From an uncultured Acetatifactor sp. (lineage in GTDB: Bacteria > Bacillota > Clostridia > Lachnospirales > Lachnospiraceae): a stretch of 64,000 bases of DNA. Below the pieces are notes generated by a model. The model had not been told where the DNA came from and did no database searches. It worked only from the letters and a program-made list of their open reading frames with translations. Location of the stretch: positions 1 to 64,000 of the forward strand of contig CAJTVB010000003.1 in NCBI GenBank assembly GCA_910579755.1, given 5' to 3'. Shown here piece by piece: positions 48,613 to 57,645 of the stretch; the first letter of the stretch is position 1; every line of letters begins with the position of its first letter. The position numbers and the translations under genes are program-made.

Positions 48613-50949
48613 TCAGTCCACTCTTCGGTTGGAAAATCTTCCCACTGCCGAAGCCTCCTGCTCCGGCCCGGAAGCCTGTGGGCCTTCGCTTTCAGCGCCA
48701 GAGGTCTGAGTCTCCCCGGTCTCCGAGGCAGTCTCTCCATTGTTCTCCGGTTCCGAGCCTGCTGTTTGGGCCCCTTCCTCCCTTTGAGACTGCTTGTCAG
48801 AATCATCTTTATGGGAAACCGCCTCCGGCGCCTCCGCCGGTTCAGGAACTACCACGGGCCCCGGCATTTGAATCACTGCCTCTGGGGTTTCCCCTCCATC
48901 TGTGGACTTATCGTTCTTTTCCTGTTTCTTTGCTTCCTCGTCCTCTTCCGGCTCGGGAATTCCCTTGGCCTCCCGGAAAATCTTCATAAAGTCTTTTCCG
49001 GTGATGGTTTCCTTTTCGATCAAAAACTCCGCCAGCTTATCCATTACATCCCGGTTTTCCCGAAGCATTTCCAATGCCTTCTGATAGCTTTCCTTCAGGA
49101 TCTCCACCACTTCCTGGTCCACCTCAGCCGCCGTATTGTCACTGCATTTTAAAACCATTCTGCCGTCCAGATACTGACTTTCCACAGTGGCCAGTCCCAT
49201 AAGGCCGAACCGCTTGCTCATGCCGTAACGGGTCACCATGTTCCGCGCCAGATCCGTAGCCCTCTCAATATCGTTGGCGGCGCCGGTGGTCACCGTATCA
49301 AAAACGATCTCCTCCGCAGCACGTCCTCCCACCAGGCTTACCAGCATATCTCTCAGCTCAGCCTCTGTATTCAGATATTTTTCTTCCTCCGGCACATGCA
49401 TCACATAGCCCAGCGCCCCCATGGTGCGGGGTACGATGGTAATCTTCTGTACCGGTTCGGAATTCTTCTGAAGAGCGCTGACCAGCGCATGGCCCACCTC
49501 ATGATAGGACACGATCCGGCGCTCCTCCTTGTTCATAATACGATCCTTCTTCTCCTTACCCATCAGCACCTGCTCCACAGCATTGAACAGATCCTTCTGG
49601 CAGACATATTCCCTTCCCTCTTTCACCGCATTGATAGCGGCCTCGTTAATCATATTGGCCAGATCCGATCCTACGGCGCCGCTGGTAGCCAGAGCGATGG
49701 CATCCAGATCCACGGTCTCATCCATTTTCACATCCTTGGAATGCACCTTCAGAATCTCCACACGTCCCTTCAAATCCGGTTTATCCACAATAATACGCCT
49801 GTCAAAACGGCCCGGCCTCAGAAGCGCCTTGTCCAGAATCTCGAAACGGTTGGTGGCTCCCAGAATCAGAATACCCTTGGAGCTGTCAAATCCGTCCATC
49901 TCCGAAAGAAGCTGATTCAGAGTCTGCTCCCGCTCCTCGTTTCCGTTTCCGCCGTATTGAGAGTCACGGCTTCGCCCGATGGCGTCAATCTCATCTATAA
50001 AAATAATACAGGGCGCATTCTTATTGGCCTCTCTGAAAAGATCTCTCACACGGCTGGCGCCCACACCCACATACAATTCCACAAAATCAGACCCGGTCAG
50101 GGAGAAGAAGGGTACCTTTGCCTCTCCCGCCACAGCCCTGGCAAGCAGAGTCTTACCTGTTCCGGGAGGTCCCACCAGCAGAGCCCCCTTGGGCAGCCTG
50201 GCGCCGATCTTGGAATATTTGCCGGGGTTGTGAAGGAAGTCCACCACCTCCACCAGGGATTCCTTTGCCTCGTCCGCACCAGCCACATCCTTGAAGGTAA
50301 CTCCTGTCTCCTTCTGGACATAAACCTTGGCATTGCTCTTGCCCACACCCATGGGGCCGGCGCCTCCGCCCATTTTACGAAATAAAAAGCCAAGCAATAT
50401 CCACATCAGAAGCACCGGAAGCACCACGGAGATGATGATCTCCAGGAAACGCCCGGAATTATCGCTGAGAATCCGCTTTCCGTCCACGCCGTGAGCCTCC
50501 AGCCGGGAGGTCAGGGTATCCATATCCTCCATCAGGATCGCGGAGTATTCCTTCACCACAGGCTGTATCCGGAAGCCGTAGCCCTGCAGCGGAATCTGCG
50601 TGGCCGTTTCATTAGCAGCGGCTGCATCCGACTTCAGGGTAAAAATGACTTCCCCTGTACTCTGCAGCTTCACCGTATTCACATTATCCGATTCCAGCTC
50701 CTGCAAAAACTGTGTATAGCTGACCTCCTCCGCATCTGCACCGCCGCCCAGCATCACACTGTAGAGAAGCCATACGATCACAAGAGTGCTCATGGCCGCC
50801 AGCACCATAGTCAGGATATTTGGTCTTCTGGGGTCGCTGCCGTTGTTTCCTCCGCCGCCGTTTCCGTTATTATTGCCCCCAGGCATATTACCACGGTTTC
50901 CGTTATTGTATCCCCCACCGTTATCGTACTGATTCATTTGATTGTCCAT
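48613..50949 (-). CDS. ftsH: FtsH, membrane AAA+ zinc protease
   Basis: A 778-aa protease: two membrane helices (~residues 45-68 and ~168-190) around an extracytoplasmic domain, AAA+ module (GPPGTGKT near 260, SRH GRFDRRIIVDKPD), and zinc site HEVGH near 483. Two unusual ends: a ~38-aa Asn/Gly-rich N-terminus before the first helix and a ~115-aa acidic Pro/Glu/Ala/Ser tail after the usual end. It degrades membrane and short-lived regulatory proteins; the hflKC genes at 27.4 kb encode its probable cage partners. Confidence 0.96.
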   Translation of the reverse strand: MDNQMNQYDNGGGYNNGNRGNMPGGNNNGNGGGGNNGSDPRRPNILTMVLAAMSTLVIVWLLYSVMLGGGADAEEVSYTQFLQELESDNVNTVKLQSTGEVIFTLKSDAAAANETATQIPLQGYGFRIQPVVKEYSAILMEDMDTLTSRLEAHGVDGKRILSDNSGRFLEIIISVVLPVLLMWILLGFLFRKMGGGAGPMGVGKSNAKVYVQKETGVTFKDVAGADEAKESLVEVVDFLHNPGKYSKIGARLPKGALLVGPPGTGKTLLARAVAGEAKVPFFSLTGSDFVELYVGVGASRVRDLFREANKNAPCIIFIDEIDAIGRSRDSQYGGNGNEEREQTLNQLLSEMDGFDSSKGILILGATNRFEILDKALLRPGRFDRRIIVDKPDLKGRVEILKVHSKDVKMDETVDLDAIALATSGAVGSDLANMINEAAINAVKEGREYVCQKDLFNAVEQVLMGKEKKDRIMNKEERRIVSYHEVGHALVSALQKNSEPVQKITIVPRTMGALGYVMHVPEEEKYLNTEAELRDMLVSLVGGRAAEEIVFDTVTTGAANDIERATDLARNMVTRYGMSKRFGLMGLATVESQYLDGRMVLKCSDNTAAEVDQEVVEILKESYQKALEMLRENRDVMDKLAEFLIEKETITGKDFMKIFREAKGIPEPEEDEEAKKQEKNDKSTDGGETPEAVIQMPGPVVVPEPAEAPEAVSHKDDSDKQSQREEGAQTAGSEPENNGETASETGETQTSGAESEGPQASGPEQEASAVGRFSNRRVD

Positions 50950-51017
50950 AGTAACTCCGTTTCTTTTTCATTTCCCGCCGACGATCACAATTTCGTTGAC
51001 GAAACTGAATCTACTTT

Positions 51018-51046
51018 ATTATAGAGATTCGTATTTCATAAATCAA
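51018..51046 (-). promoter_or_regulatory. Promoter of ftsH
   Basis: TTGATT (51041-51046), 17 bp, TATAAT (51018-51023). A small TTTCGT-CA-ACGAAA hairpin falls in the leader near 50990-51005. Confidence 0.75.
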
Positions 51047-51102
51047 TAGCATAAGTATGAAAAAAACGTTCCATCTCTTAAAGATTTCTAAACTTTTTGC
51101 CA

Positions 51103-51131
51103 TTCCAAAGCCGCAAAAACTATGGTACAAT
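51103..51131 (+). promoter_or_regulatory. Promoter of the DUF1846 gene
   Basis: TTCCAA (51103-51108), 17 bp, TACAAT (51126-51131) with extended -10 TGG. It shares a 19-base block (51121-51139) with the hprK promoter. Confidence 0.5.
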
Positions 51132-51231
51132 AACCTTATACATGGCATATATTGGCCGCATGGCCTTCTTAGCGTAAATTGCATGGCAATTTATGCTGCA
51201 ATATCCTTATTCACAACACGAAAGGCAGAAG

Positions 51232-52707
51232 ATGAAAACCGGTTTTGACAACGAAAAATATTTGAAAATGCAATCCCAGCACATCAAGGAACGCATCGAC
51301 CAGTTCGGCGACAAGCTTTATTTGGAGTTCGGCGGAAAGCTTTTTGACGATTACCATGCTTCCCGCGTGCTTCCCGGCTTTGCGCCCGATTCCAAGCTGC
51401 GCATGCTGATGCAACTTTCCGACTATGCAGAAATCGTTATCGTTATTAACGCCGCCGATATCGAAAAAAATAAGATCCGGGGCGATCTGGGAATTACCTA
51501 TGACGTGGATGTTCTGCGGCTTCGGGATGAGTTCCTGCAAAAGGGACTCTATGTGGGAAGCGTGGTTATCACTCATTATTCCGGCCAAAACAGCGCAAAC
51601 CAGTTTAAGGCCCGGCTGGAAAAGAAAAATATCCGGGTGTACCTCCACTACACCATCGAGGGATATCCCTCCAATATTCCGCTGATCATCAGCGAAAACG
51701 GTTTTGGGCGCAACGATTATATCGAAACCACAAGACCTCTGGTGGTAATCACTGCCCCGGGCCCGGGAAGCGGCAAGATGGCCACCTGTCTCTCCCAGCT
51801 GTATCATGATAACCTGCGGGGGATCAAGGCCGGCTACGCCAAATTTGAGACCTTCCCCATCTGGAATATCCCGCTGAAGCATCCTGTAAATCTGGCTTAT
51901 GAGGCTGCTACCGCGGATTTGAACGATGTCAACATGATCGACCCCTTCCATCTGGAAGCCTACGGAAAGACTACCGTCAACTACAACCGCGATATTGAGA
52001 TCTTTCCCGTGCTGAACGCCATTTTTGAGGGCATTTACGGAAGCAATCCCTATAAATCTCCTACTGACATGGGTGTCAACATGGCAGGCAACTGTATCAT
52101 CGACGACGAGGCCTGCTGTCAGGCATCCTGTGCGGAAATCATACGGCGCTATTATGCCGCCCTGAATAAGGTGATGCGGGACGAGGGCTCCGAAAATGAG
52201 GTCTATAAAATTGAGCTTCTCATGAAGCAGGCCCGGATCACCACAGATGACAGACGTGTCACTGTAGCCTGCCGCCAGCGTGCGGAAGCCCTGAATGTGC
52301 CCACCGCCGCCATTGAGCTTGGCAACCGTCACATTATCACCTCTAAGACCTCCGACTTCCTGGGTGCATCCGCCGCCCTGCTGCTGAATGCCCTGAAGTA
52401 TCTGGCCGGAATCGATCATGATATTCAGCTGATCAAGCCCGAGGCCATTGAGCCGATCCAGAACCTGAAGGTCCGCTATCTGGGAGGGAAAAACCCCAGA
52501 CTGCACACCGATGAAGTGTTGATCGCACTGGCACTGGCGGCCAGCACCGACGAGAACGCCAGGCGTTCCATGGAACAGCTGCCTAATTTGAAGGGCTGCC
52601 AGGTACATACCTCCGTAATGCTCTCTGAGGTGGATATCAAGATCTATAAAAAGCTGGGGGTAGATCTGACCAGCGAAGCCGTTCAAGCTCCTAAAAAAAG
52701 ATATTAA
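51232..52707 (+). CDS. DUF1846 family protein
   Basis: A 491-aa cytosolic protein of the DUF1846 family, common in Firmicutes and of unknown function. Recognisable blocks: FDNEKYLKMQSQHIKERID at the start, GPGSGKMATCLSQLYHD (a P-loop-like stretch near 177), KFETFPIWNIPLKHPVN and AGNCIIDDEACCQASCAEI. Start at MKTGFDNEKY, with AAAGG 6 bases upstream, instead of the earlier ATG in the frame. Monocistronic, divergent from ftsH. Confidence 0.88.
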   Translation: MKTGFDNEKYLKMQSQHIKERIDQFGDKLYLEFGGKLFDDYHASRVLPGFAPDSKLRMLMQLSDYAEIVIVINAADIEKNKIRGDLGITYDVDVLRLRDEFLQKGLYVGSVVITHYSGQNSANQFKARLEKKNIRVYLHYTIEGYPSNIPLIISENGFGRNDYIETTRPLVVITAPGPGSGKMATCLSQLYHDNLRGIKAGYAKFETFPIWNIPLKHPVNLAYEAATADLNDVNMIDPFHLEAYGKTTVNYNRDIEIFPVLNAIFEGIYGSNPYKSPTDMGVNMAGNCIIDDEACCQASCAEIIRRYYAALNKVMRDEGSENEVYKIELLMKQARITTDDRRVTVACRQRAEALNVPTAAIELGNRHIITSKTSDFLGASAALLLNALKYLAGIDHDIQLIKPEAIEPIQNLKVRYLGGKNPRLHTDEVLIALALAASTDENARRSMEQLPNLKGCQVHTSVMLSEVDIKIYKKLGVDLTSEAVQAPKKRY

Positions 52708-52723
52708 TAAAGCACTGTTGATT

Positions 52724-52767
52724 TAAAAAATCAGGCGGGGAATACTCTTTTCAGAAATCCCCGCCTG
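52724..52767 (-). terminator. Terminator of the trmB-trxA-yitT genes
   Basis: A perfect 10-bp GC-rich stem (CAGGCGGGGA and complement) followed on the minus strand by ATTTTTTAAATC, 20 bp after the yitT stop. It may also stop the converging DUF1846 transcript. Confidence 0.88.
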
Positions 52768-52786
52768 CACCAAATTCACAGCATTC

Positions 52787-53662
52787 TCACAGCTTCTTCA
52801 GATAATTCCCATCCACGCTGACACCCTCATTCACCACAATAAATGCTTGAGGATCATATTCGCGTATGATGGTCTTCAGACGGTTAACCTCATATTTGGA
52901 CAGCATGATGTACAGTACATGGGAACGCTCATAGGTATAGGCGCCCAGCGCAGACCATTTGGTGATCCCTCGGCCCAGCTCCTCAAAAACCTTCTTTTCC
53001 AGTGCAGAGGTATCCGCCTTTGTGATCACATGGACCTCCACATTGATATTCTGTGTATGCACCTTATCCATGGCCACGGAGTACACCGCCGCATAGATAA
53101 CGGAATACACCACCGTCCCTATGTCAAACAGGAAAATACAGGCTCCGTAAAGCACCAGATTCACCAGCAGGTTTACCTTGCCAACACTGAAATCTCTCTT
53201 CCATTTGATCAGCAGGACTCCCACCACATCCGTTCCTCCGCCGGAAGAGCCCATGCGCAGCATGATCCCCACCCCTGCGCCGGATATGATGCCCCCTACC
53301 ACACAAGCCGCCATGACATCCTCCACGATAACCACCGTGGGAATCAGGGAAATAAACAGGGTGATGGCAGTGACTGAAGCCAATGTTTTTACCAGAAACA
53401 TTCTGCCGATTCTGCTGAATGCCACCAGGAAAATCGGTACATTTATAATATAGTATATTACACCGGCTATATCAAAGGACTGAAATCTAAGGCCAAAAGC
53501 ATCCGCCAGCACAGTGCGGATCACCTGGCAGATGCCCATGAGCCCGCCTGTATACAGCTCAGCGGGCACCACAAATAAATTGATCCCCGCCGCATACAGC
53601 AGGGCGCCGAAAACGCCGCCCAGCATTCTTTTTCCTTCGTATTTCAATGTAGCTCTGTTCAT
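52787..53662 (-). CDS. YitT-family membrane protein (DUF161/DUF2179)
   Basis: A 291-aa protein with five or six membrane helices in the first ~200 residues (GGVFGALLYAAGINLFVVPAELYTGG, GSSGGGTDVVGVLL) and a soluble C-terminal DUF2179 domain (VHVITKADTSALEKKVFEELGRGITKW). Function is not established; family members are proposed transporters. Its ATG is 2 bp after the trxA stop. Confidence 0.9.
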   Translation of the reverse strand: MNRATLKYEGKRMLGGVFGALLYAAGINLFVVPAELYTGGLMGICQVIRTVLADAFGLRFQSFDIAGVIYYIINVPIFLVAFSRIGRMFLVKTLASVTAITLFISLIPTVVIVEDVMAACVVGGIISGAGVGIMLRMGSSGGGTDVVGVLLIKWKRDFSVGKVNLLVNLVLYGACIFLFDIGTVVYSVIYAAVYSVAMDKVHTQNINVEVHVITKADTSALEKKVFEELGRGITKWSALGAYTYERSHVLYIMLSKYEVNRLKTIIREYDPQAFIVVNEGVSVDGNYLKKL

Positions 53663-53663
53663 C

Positions 53664-53984
53664 TTATTTCAATGCATTCTCCACTTTATCTTTCAGATCC
53701 TTGGCAGACATTGCGCCCATAAAGGTAGCCGCCGGCTTTCCGTCCTTGAAAATAATAAATGTGGGAATGCTGGAAATGCGGTATCTTTGAGCAACCTGCA
53801 AATTCTCGTCCGTATTGCATTTTCCCACCTTGACACGGCCGTCATATTCCTCCGCAAGCTTTTCCACAATAGGCGCCATCATCTTGCAGGGACCGCACCA
53901 GTCCGCAAAGAAATCCACCAGCACCGGAACCGATGACTGCAGAACCTCTTCTTCAAAATTTTCCGTCGTAAATCTGAATTCCAT
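53664..53984 (-). CDS. trxA: Thioredoxin
   Basis: A 106-aa classic thioredoxin with the active site FFADWCGPCKMM (near 30) and cis-Pro loop ISSIPTFIIFKDGK (~73). It reduces protein disulfides in the cytosol. The start MEFRFTTENF has GGAGGAG 6-8 bases upstream, which fits the normal length; the longer frame does not. Confidence 0.95.
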   Translation of the reverse strand: MEFRFTTENFEEEVLQSSVPVLVDFFADWCGPCKMMAPIVEKLAEEYDGRVKVGKCNTDENLQVAQRYRISSIPTFIIFKDGKPAATFMGAMSAKDLKDKVENALK

Positions 53985-54078
53985 TTGTCTCCTCCTTCTT
54001 TTGGGCATTTCCAGCGCAATTTTCCGCCGGCTGCCCCAAATTGACATCAAACCTTAAACTGCTGCCGACTAACTTTGT

Positions 54079-54723
54079 TTATCGGCAAATTATATATTTG
54101 CAGATGGGATTGCCCATGGCGGAAAATTTTTCCTCATATTCCGTCATAACATTTCCCTCCATCAGCACCACGTCGCCATGCAGATCATAAGTAACCATGC
54201 TGGCCTTCCAGCCTGCAGGCTCAAGCTCTGCCACCGCAAAGTCAAAAAGCTCCCGGTTGTCCGTCTTGAACTCCAGACTTCCGTCCCTTTTCAGGATCAG
54301 GTCATAGCGGGCCAAAAACTCCCTGGATGGAAGCCGCCGCTTTGCATGCCTGTCCTTGGGCCAGGGATCCGAGAAATTGAGATAAATTCTGTCTACCTCC
54401 CCGGGACCGAAAACCTGAATAATATTCTCTGCCTCCATCCGCAGAAACTTCAGATTGGGCAGCTCCTCCTGATCCATCTTCTGAACCGCCCGAAGCAGCA
54501 CACTGGAATACTTCTCAATCCCTACATAATTAATGTACGGGTGTTCCTTAGCCATAGTATATATAAATTTCCCTTTTCCCATACCGATTTCAACACGAAT
54601 GGGATTCTCATTTCCGAATATTTTGTTCCAGCGCCCCGGACACCGGGACTGCACCGCCTCCTGCACCACATAGGGACTGTCTACAATGACCTCTCTGGCT
54701 CCCGTTATATTACGCAGTCTCAT
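54079..54723 (-). CDS. trmB: TrmB, tRNA (guanine-N7)-methyltransferase
   Basis: A 214-aa SAM-dependent methyltransferase making m7G46 in tRNA. SAM motif RVEIGMGKGKFIYTMA, GIEKYSSVLLRAV, and the TrmB signature YLNFSDPWPKDRHAKRRL near residue 112 with the later FKTDNRELFDFA are all present. First gene of the trmB-trxA-yitT group. Confidence 0.96.
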   Translation of the reverse strand: MRLRNITGAREVIVDSPYVVQEAVQSRCPGRWNKIFGNENPIRVEIGMGKGKFIYTMAKEHPYINYVGIEKYSSVLLRAVQKMDQEELPNLKFLRMEAENIIQVFGPGEVDRIYLNFSDPWPKDRHAKRRLPSREFLARYDLILKRDGSLEFKTDNRELFDFAVAELEPAGWKASMVTYDLHGDVVLMEGNVMTEYEEKFSAMGNPICKYIICR

Positions 54724-54820
54724 ACCTATTCTCCAGTTGACTTCTCCGGTTACTATTCACGGCTTCACCGCAAAGAGCATCCTTCTCCATCCTTACATAC
54801 TGTACTTTATCTTTCCAAAC

Positions 54821-54850
54821 TTGTCAATGCATTGCTTTTCAGTGTATAAT
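54821..54850 (+). promoter_or_regulatory. Promoter of the carboxypeptidase transcript
   Basis: TTGTCA (54821-54826), 18 bp, TATAAT (54845-54850). Transcription would begin near 54857, so the inverted repeat and the 70-codon repeat ORF lie in the leader of the carboxypeptidase mRNA. Confidence 0.75.
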
Positions 54851-54869
54851 ACCCCTATAACAGCTCAGC

Positions 54870-54930
54870 CAGTCCATACAAATGACAAAAAATCGTGCTC
54901 GCACGAATTTTTTGCCACTTGTATGGACTG
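54870..54930. repeat. Long imperfect inverted repeat (61 nt)
   Basis: Arms 54870-54898 and 54901-54930 pair with a few mismatches around a two-base loop; the core ends CGTGC-TC-GCACG and the right side carries AATTTTTT. It would form a strong hairpin at the 5' end of the transcript, looking like part of a mobile or REP-like unit. Confidence 0.75.
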
Positions 54931-54945
54931 AGGGAGCGCCATCCT

Positions 54946-55158
54946 ATGAGCAAAGACAGCCGCGAAGCGGCGAAGAGTTCCGCAGGAACGGCTTTGCGAA
55001 TGGCGCGGGCTGAGCGGATGACGACCCGCGATGCGGCAAAAAGTGCCGCCGCATGCGGCACTTTGCGAATGGCGCGGGCTGAGCGGATGACGACCCGCGA
55101 TGCGGCAAAAAGTGCCGCACTCACACCCCAAAGCAAGCCAAAAAAGGACAACCCATGA
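54946..55158 (+). CDS. Possible 70-aa repeat peptide upstream of the carboxypeptidase gene
   Basis: Frame of 70 codons beginning MSKDSREAAKSSAGTALR and containing two copies of the block LRMARAERMTTRDAAKSAA. GAGGGAG lies about 9 bases before the ATG and the TGA overlaps the carboxypeptidase ATG (ATGA), so the two could be translationally coupled. Against it: the frame follows from a duplicated 58-bp DNA repeat that is open in other frames too, and the protein resembles no family I know. It may only be a repeat element. Confidence 0.35.
   Translation: MSKDSREAAKSSAGTALRMARAERMTTRDAAKSAAACGTLRMARAERMTTRDAAKSAALTPQSKPKKDNP
54992..55118. repeat. Two identical 58-bp direct repeats
   Basis: Copies at 54992-55049 and 55061-55118, identical base for base, separated by 11 bp. 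GC-rich and unlike the surrounding DNA. Each contains inner palindromic words (CGGGC...; GTGCCGC / GCGGCA). Confidence 0.92.
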
Positions 55159-56681
55159 AATATATTTTTAAAGATTTTATATATCCCGAAACCAATAAAT
55201 ACTCTCTCACCCCCCCATGCAGGATAAAAGCGGCCTTATTATGCGCATTTTTCCTGTCTTTTTTCCATGTCCTTCCCTCCTTCGCCGCTCAGCTGACGCC
55301 TGATGAGGCCCTGGAAGCCCACCGGGCCATGGAAGTCCAGACAAACCAGATCTCCAATTGGCCTGCAGGTCCTGCCATTGGGGCGGAATCTGCTATTTTA
55401 ATCGAAGCAGAAACAGGAACCATCCTGTATGCAAAAAATATTCATCAGCAGGAGTACCCTGCCAGCACCACCAAGATCCTCACATCCCTGATCGTGTCCG
55501 AGCAGTGCGCCATGGACGAGATGGTCACCTTTTCCCGTGACGCAATATTCGATACTCCCTGGGACAGCAGCCATATTGCCATGGACGTGGGACAGGCTCT
55601 GACTGTGGAGCAGTGTCTCAACGCCATCCTGATCCGTTCCGCCAACGAGGTATCCTACGCCGTGGCGGAGCATATTTCCGGGACCTCCGACTGGAGTGTC
55701 TTTGCGGAAACCATGAACAAGCGCGCAGAGGAGCTGGGCTGCCTGAATTCTCACTTTGCCAACCCCAACGGGCTGCCCGATGAAAACCATTACACCACTG
55801 CCTATGATCTGGCCATGATCGGCAGAGCTTTTTTTGCCAACGAAGTGCTCTGCAAGATATCTCTGGCCCGGCGTCTTGATATTCCCGCCTCCGACACCCT
55901 GCCCAACCGCAAGCTGGAGCTCAACAATATGGCCATCATTCCCGGCGGCCAGTATGCCTACGAATATCTGGTGGGCTGCAAAACCGGATACACTGCTTCC
56001 GCCAGATACTGCCTCGTATCCTGTGCGGAAAAAAACGGTATGCGCCTGATCTGTGCAGTCATGCGGGACGAGCATCCCTATCAGTATCTGGACACTATTT
56101 CTTTGTTTGAGTACGGCTTCAATAATTTTGAAAAAGTCAATGTATCCCAGACAGAGACAAAATATAATATGGATGACATGGAAATATTCTATAGCGGTAA
56201 TGACATCTTTGGAAGCTCAAAGCCTCTTCTGGCATTGAATCGGGAAGATTTTATTATCCTTCCCGGAACTGCCTCCTTTAAAGATACCGAATCCAAGGTC
56301 ACCTATACCTCCGAAAAGGAAGAGGAAGCCGCGCGGATCACCTATTTCTACCACGGTGCAGAAATAGGATCCGTGGGCGTAAGCTTTGCTTCCCCCGACG
56401 ATTCGTTCCAGCCCTCCCCAGCCCCCGGCGCTTTGGACACCCACGGGAAATCTGACTCTTCGGAACCCAAAAAAGCGACCCGTATTTTGTACGTAAACAT
56501 CGTCAGTGTGCTGGCCGCTATTGCTGTGGTATTCGTACTTCTGCTCATTGCCCTGCTGGTCAAAGCAATCCTGCGGAATTACTCTTTCAGCCCCCGGCAT
56601 GCAAGCCTGCCCCCGCGGAAAACCGGAAAACGCCGTCGAAGAAAAAAAGAAGCTCCCAGCTTCAAGGATTTTGATTTCTAG
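55155..56681 (+). CDS. D-alanyl-D-alanine carboxypeptidase (S11, DacF-like)
   Basis: A 508-aa penicillin-binding protein. Signal peptide (~25-45), S11 domain with SxxK (PASTTKILT, ~103), SxN (IRSANEV, ~161) and KTG (VGCKTGYTAS, ~276), then a C-terminal extension, a membrane helix (~445-470) and a basic tail ending in Arg/Lys-rich sequence. It trims the terminal D-Ala of peptidoglycan pentapeptides. A true C-terminal helix rather than an amphipathic anchor is unusual. Preceded by a repeat-bearing leader. Confidence 0.93.
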   Translation: MKYIFKDFIYPETNKYSLTPPCRIKAALLCAFFLSFFHVLPSFAAQLTPDEALEAHRAMEVQTNQISNWPAGPAIGAESAILIEAETGTILYAKNIHQQEYPASTTKILTSLIVSEQCAMDEMVTFSRDAIFDTPWDSSHIAMDVGQALTVEQCLNAILIRSANEVSYAVAEHISGTSDWSVFAETMNKRAEELGCLNSHFANPNGLPDENHYTTAYDLAMIGRAFFANEVLCKISLARRLDIPASDTLPNRKLELNNMAIIPGGQYAYEYLVGCKTGYTASARYCLVSCAEKNGMRLICAVMRDEHPYQYLDTISLFEYGFNNFEKVNVSQTETKYNMDDMEIFYSGNDIFGSSKPLLALNREDFIILPGTASFKDTESKVTYTSEKEEEAARITYFYHGAEIGSVGVSFASPDDSFQPSPAPGALDTHGKSDSSEPKKATRILYVNIVSVLAAIAVVFVLLLIALLVKAILRNYSFSPRHASLPPRKTGKRRRRKKEAPSFKDFDF

Positions 56682-57636
56682 CAGCGCCTCTGTACTGCTT
56701 ACCTGCCTGGAGGCTGCGCTGCCTGATTTCTTCCGCCTCCTCCGGACTTATGATCTTTGTGGTCTTGACAATGTAAACCCCGCCTCCCTCGGATCTGCGG
56801 ACCCGGATCTTCCCTTTCAAATATCCGTGCTTTTCACAATATGCCAGGCAATAATAATGCCTCCCGTTGGGAGTGAACCATTTCAGTTTCTTCTTTAAAT
56901 TACGACGGCAGAGATAGCATTTGCTGGACAGCACCTCCCTGTCCGCAAACGCTTCCCTCTTTCCTGTAAATTCCCGGGAAATGTACTTCGCATAATCGGC
57001 AAACCGAACTCTTACCTCCTGATCCCGGTCCGCCGGCAGATGAAACAGATCATAAGACACATTCTGAAGCAGCTCCCTGTTTTTTTTCATGATCATGGCA
57101 AACAGCTTCGCCGTATACCAGGCATCGCCAAAGGCCCGGTGAAAGGGCACATCCTTCTCCAGCTCCATCAGATCCACCGCGTACCCCAGGGATCTTCGGG
57201 ATTTCCCGTCCTCAAAGGCAAGGCTGAAAAGCTTCTGAACATCCAAAAAGACCATGGGGCCGCATGACATTGGTGTCATGTGATAAAAGGCCATATTCCG
57301 CTGAAGCTCCGTCAGATCCTGATCTCCCCATGTACAGAACAGGTGCGGCGACTCACTGCACCATTGCAGGAATTTTTCCGCCGCCTCCTGAAAAGGGAGC
57401 CCCTCTTCCAGCTCCTCCATCTGCAGATGAATCAGCTGTCCTGTGATCCGGTTCATTTCATGGTACACCCTGGGCTTAATTAGTTCATGGAATTTCCCTG
57501 TTATGACGCCATCGTCATTCACTTTTACAGCGCCGATTTCAATCACCTCAAAGGTGAGCTTTTCCGCTGTTTCTGTTGAGGCTCCTGCCTGGTCACCTCC
57601 CTGGTTCCATTCCAGATCCATTACGATATAATCCAT
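56662..57636 (-). CDS. DEDDh-type 3'-5' exonuclease
   Basis: A 324-aa protein whose first ~185 residues are an RNase T/DnaQ-like exonuclease: Exo I MDLEWNQ, an Exo II region with FCTWGDQDLTEL, and Exo III HRAFGDAWYTAKL with the His-x(4)-Asp pattern. The remaining ~140 residues hold a Cys-rich stretch (CYLCRRNLKKKLKWF ... CLAYCEKHGYLKG) that could be a zinc or nucleic acid binding module. Its 3' end overlaps the converging carboxypeptidase gene by 20 bp. Confidence 0.85.
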   Translation of the reverse strand: MDYIVMDLEWNQGGDQAGASTETAEKLTFEVIEIGAVKVNDDGVITGKFHELIKPRVYHEMNRITGQLIHLQMEELEEGLPFQEAAEKFLQWCSESPHLFCTWGDQDLTELQRNMAFYHMTPMSCGPMVFLDVQKLFSLAFEDGKSRRSLGYAVDLMELEKDVPFHRAFGDAWYTAKLFAMIMKKNRELLQNVSYDLFHLPADRDQEVRVRFADYAKYISREFTGKREAFADREVLSSKCYLCRRNLKKKLKWFTPNGRHYYCLAYCEKHGYLKGKIRVRRSEGGGVYIVKTTKIISPEEAEEIRQRSLQAGKQYRGAARNQNP

Positions 57637-57645
57637 AGCTACCCT

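Noticed and set aside
51211..52686. 491-codon minus-strand frame opposite the DUF1846 gene
   Set aside because: The + strand gene has a promoter, RBS and family similarity; the opposite frame resembles nothing.
54992..55118. CRISPR-like repeats
   Set aside because: Only two long copies with an 11-bp gap, no spacers of regular size and no cas genes in the window.
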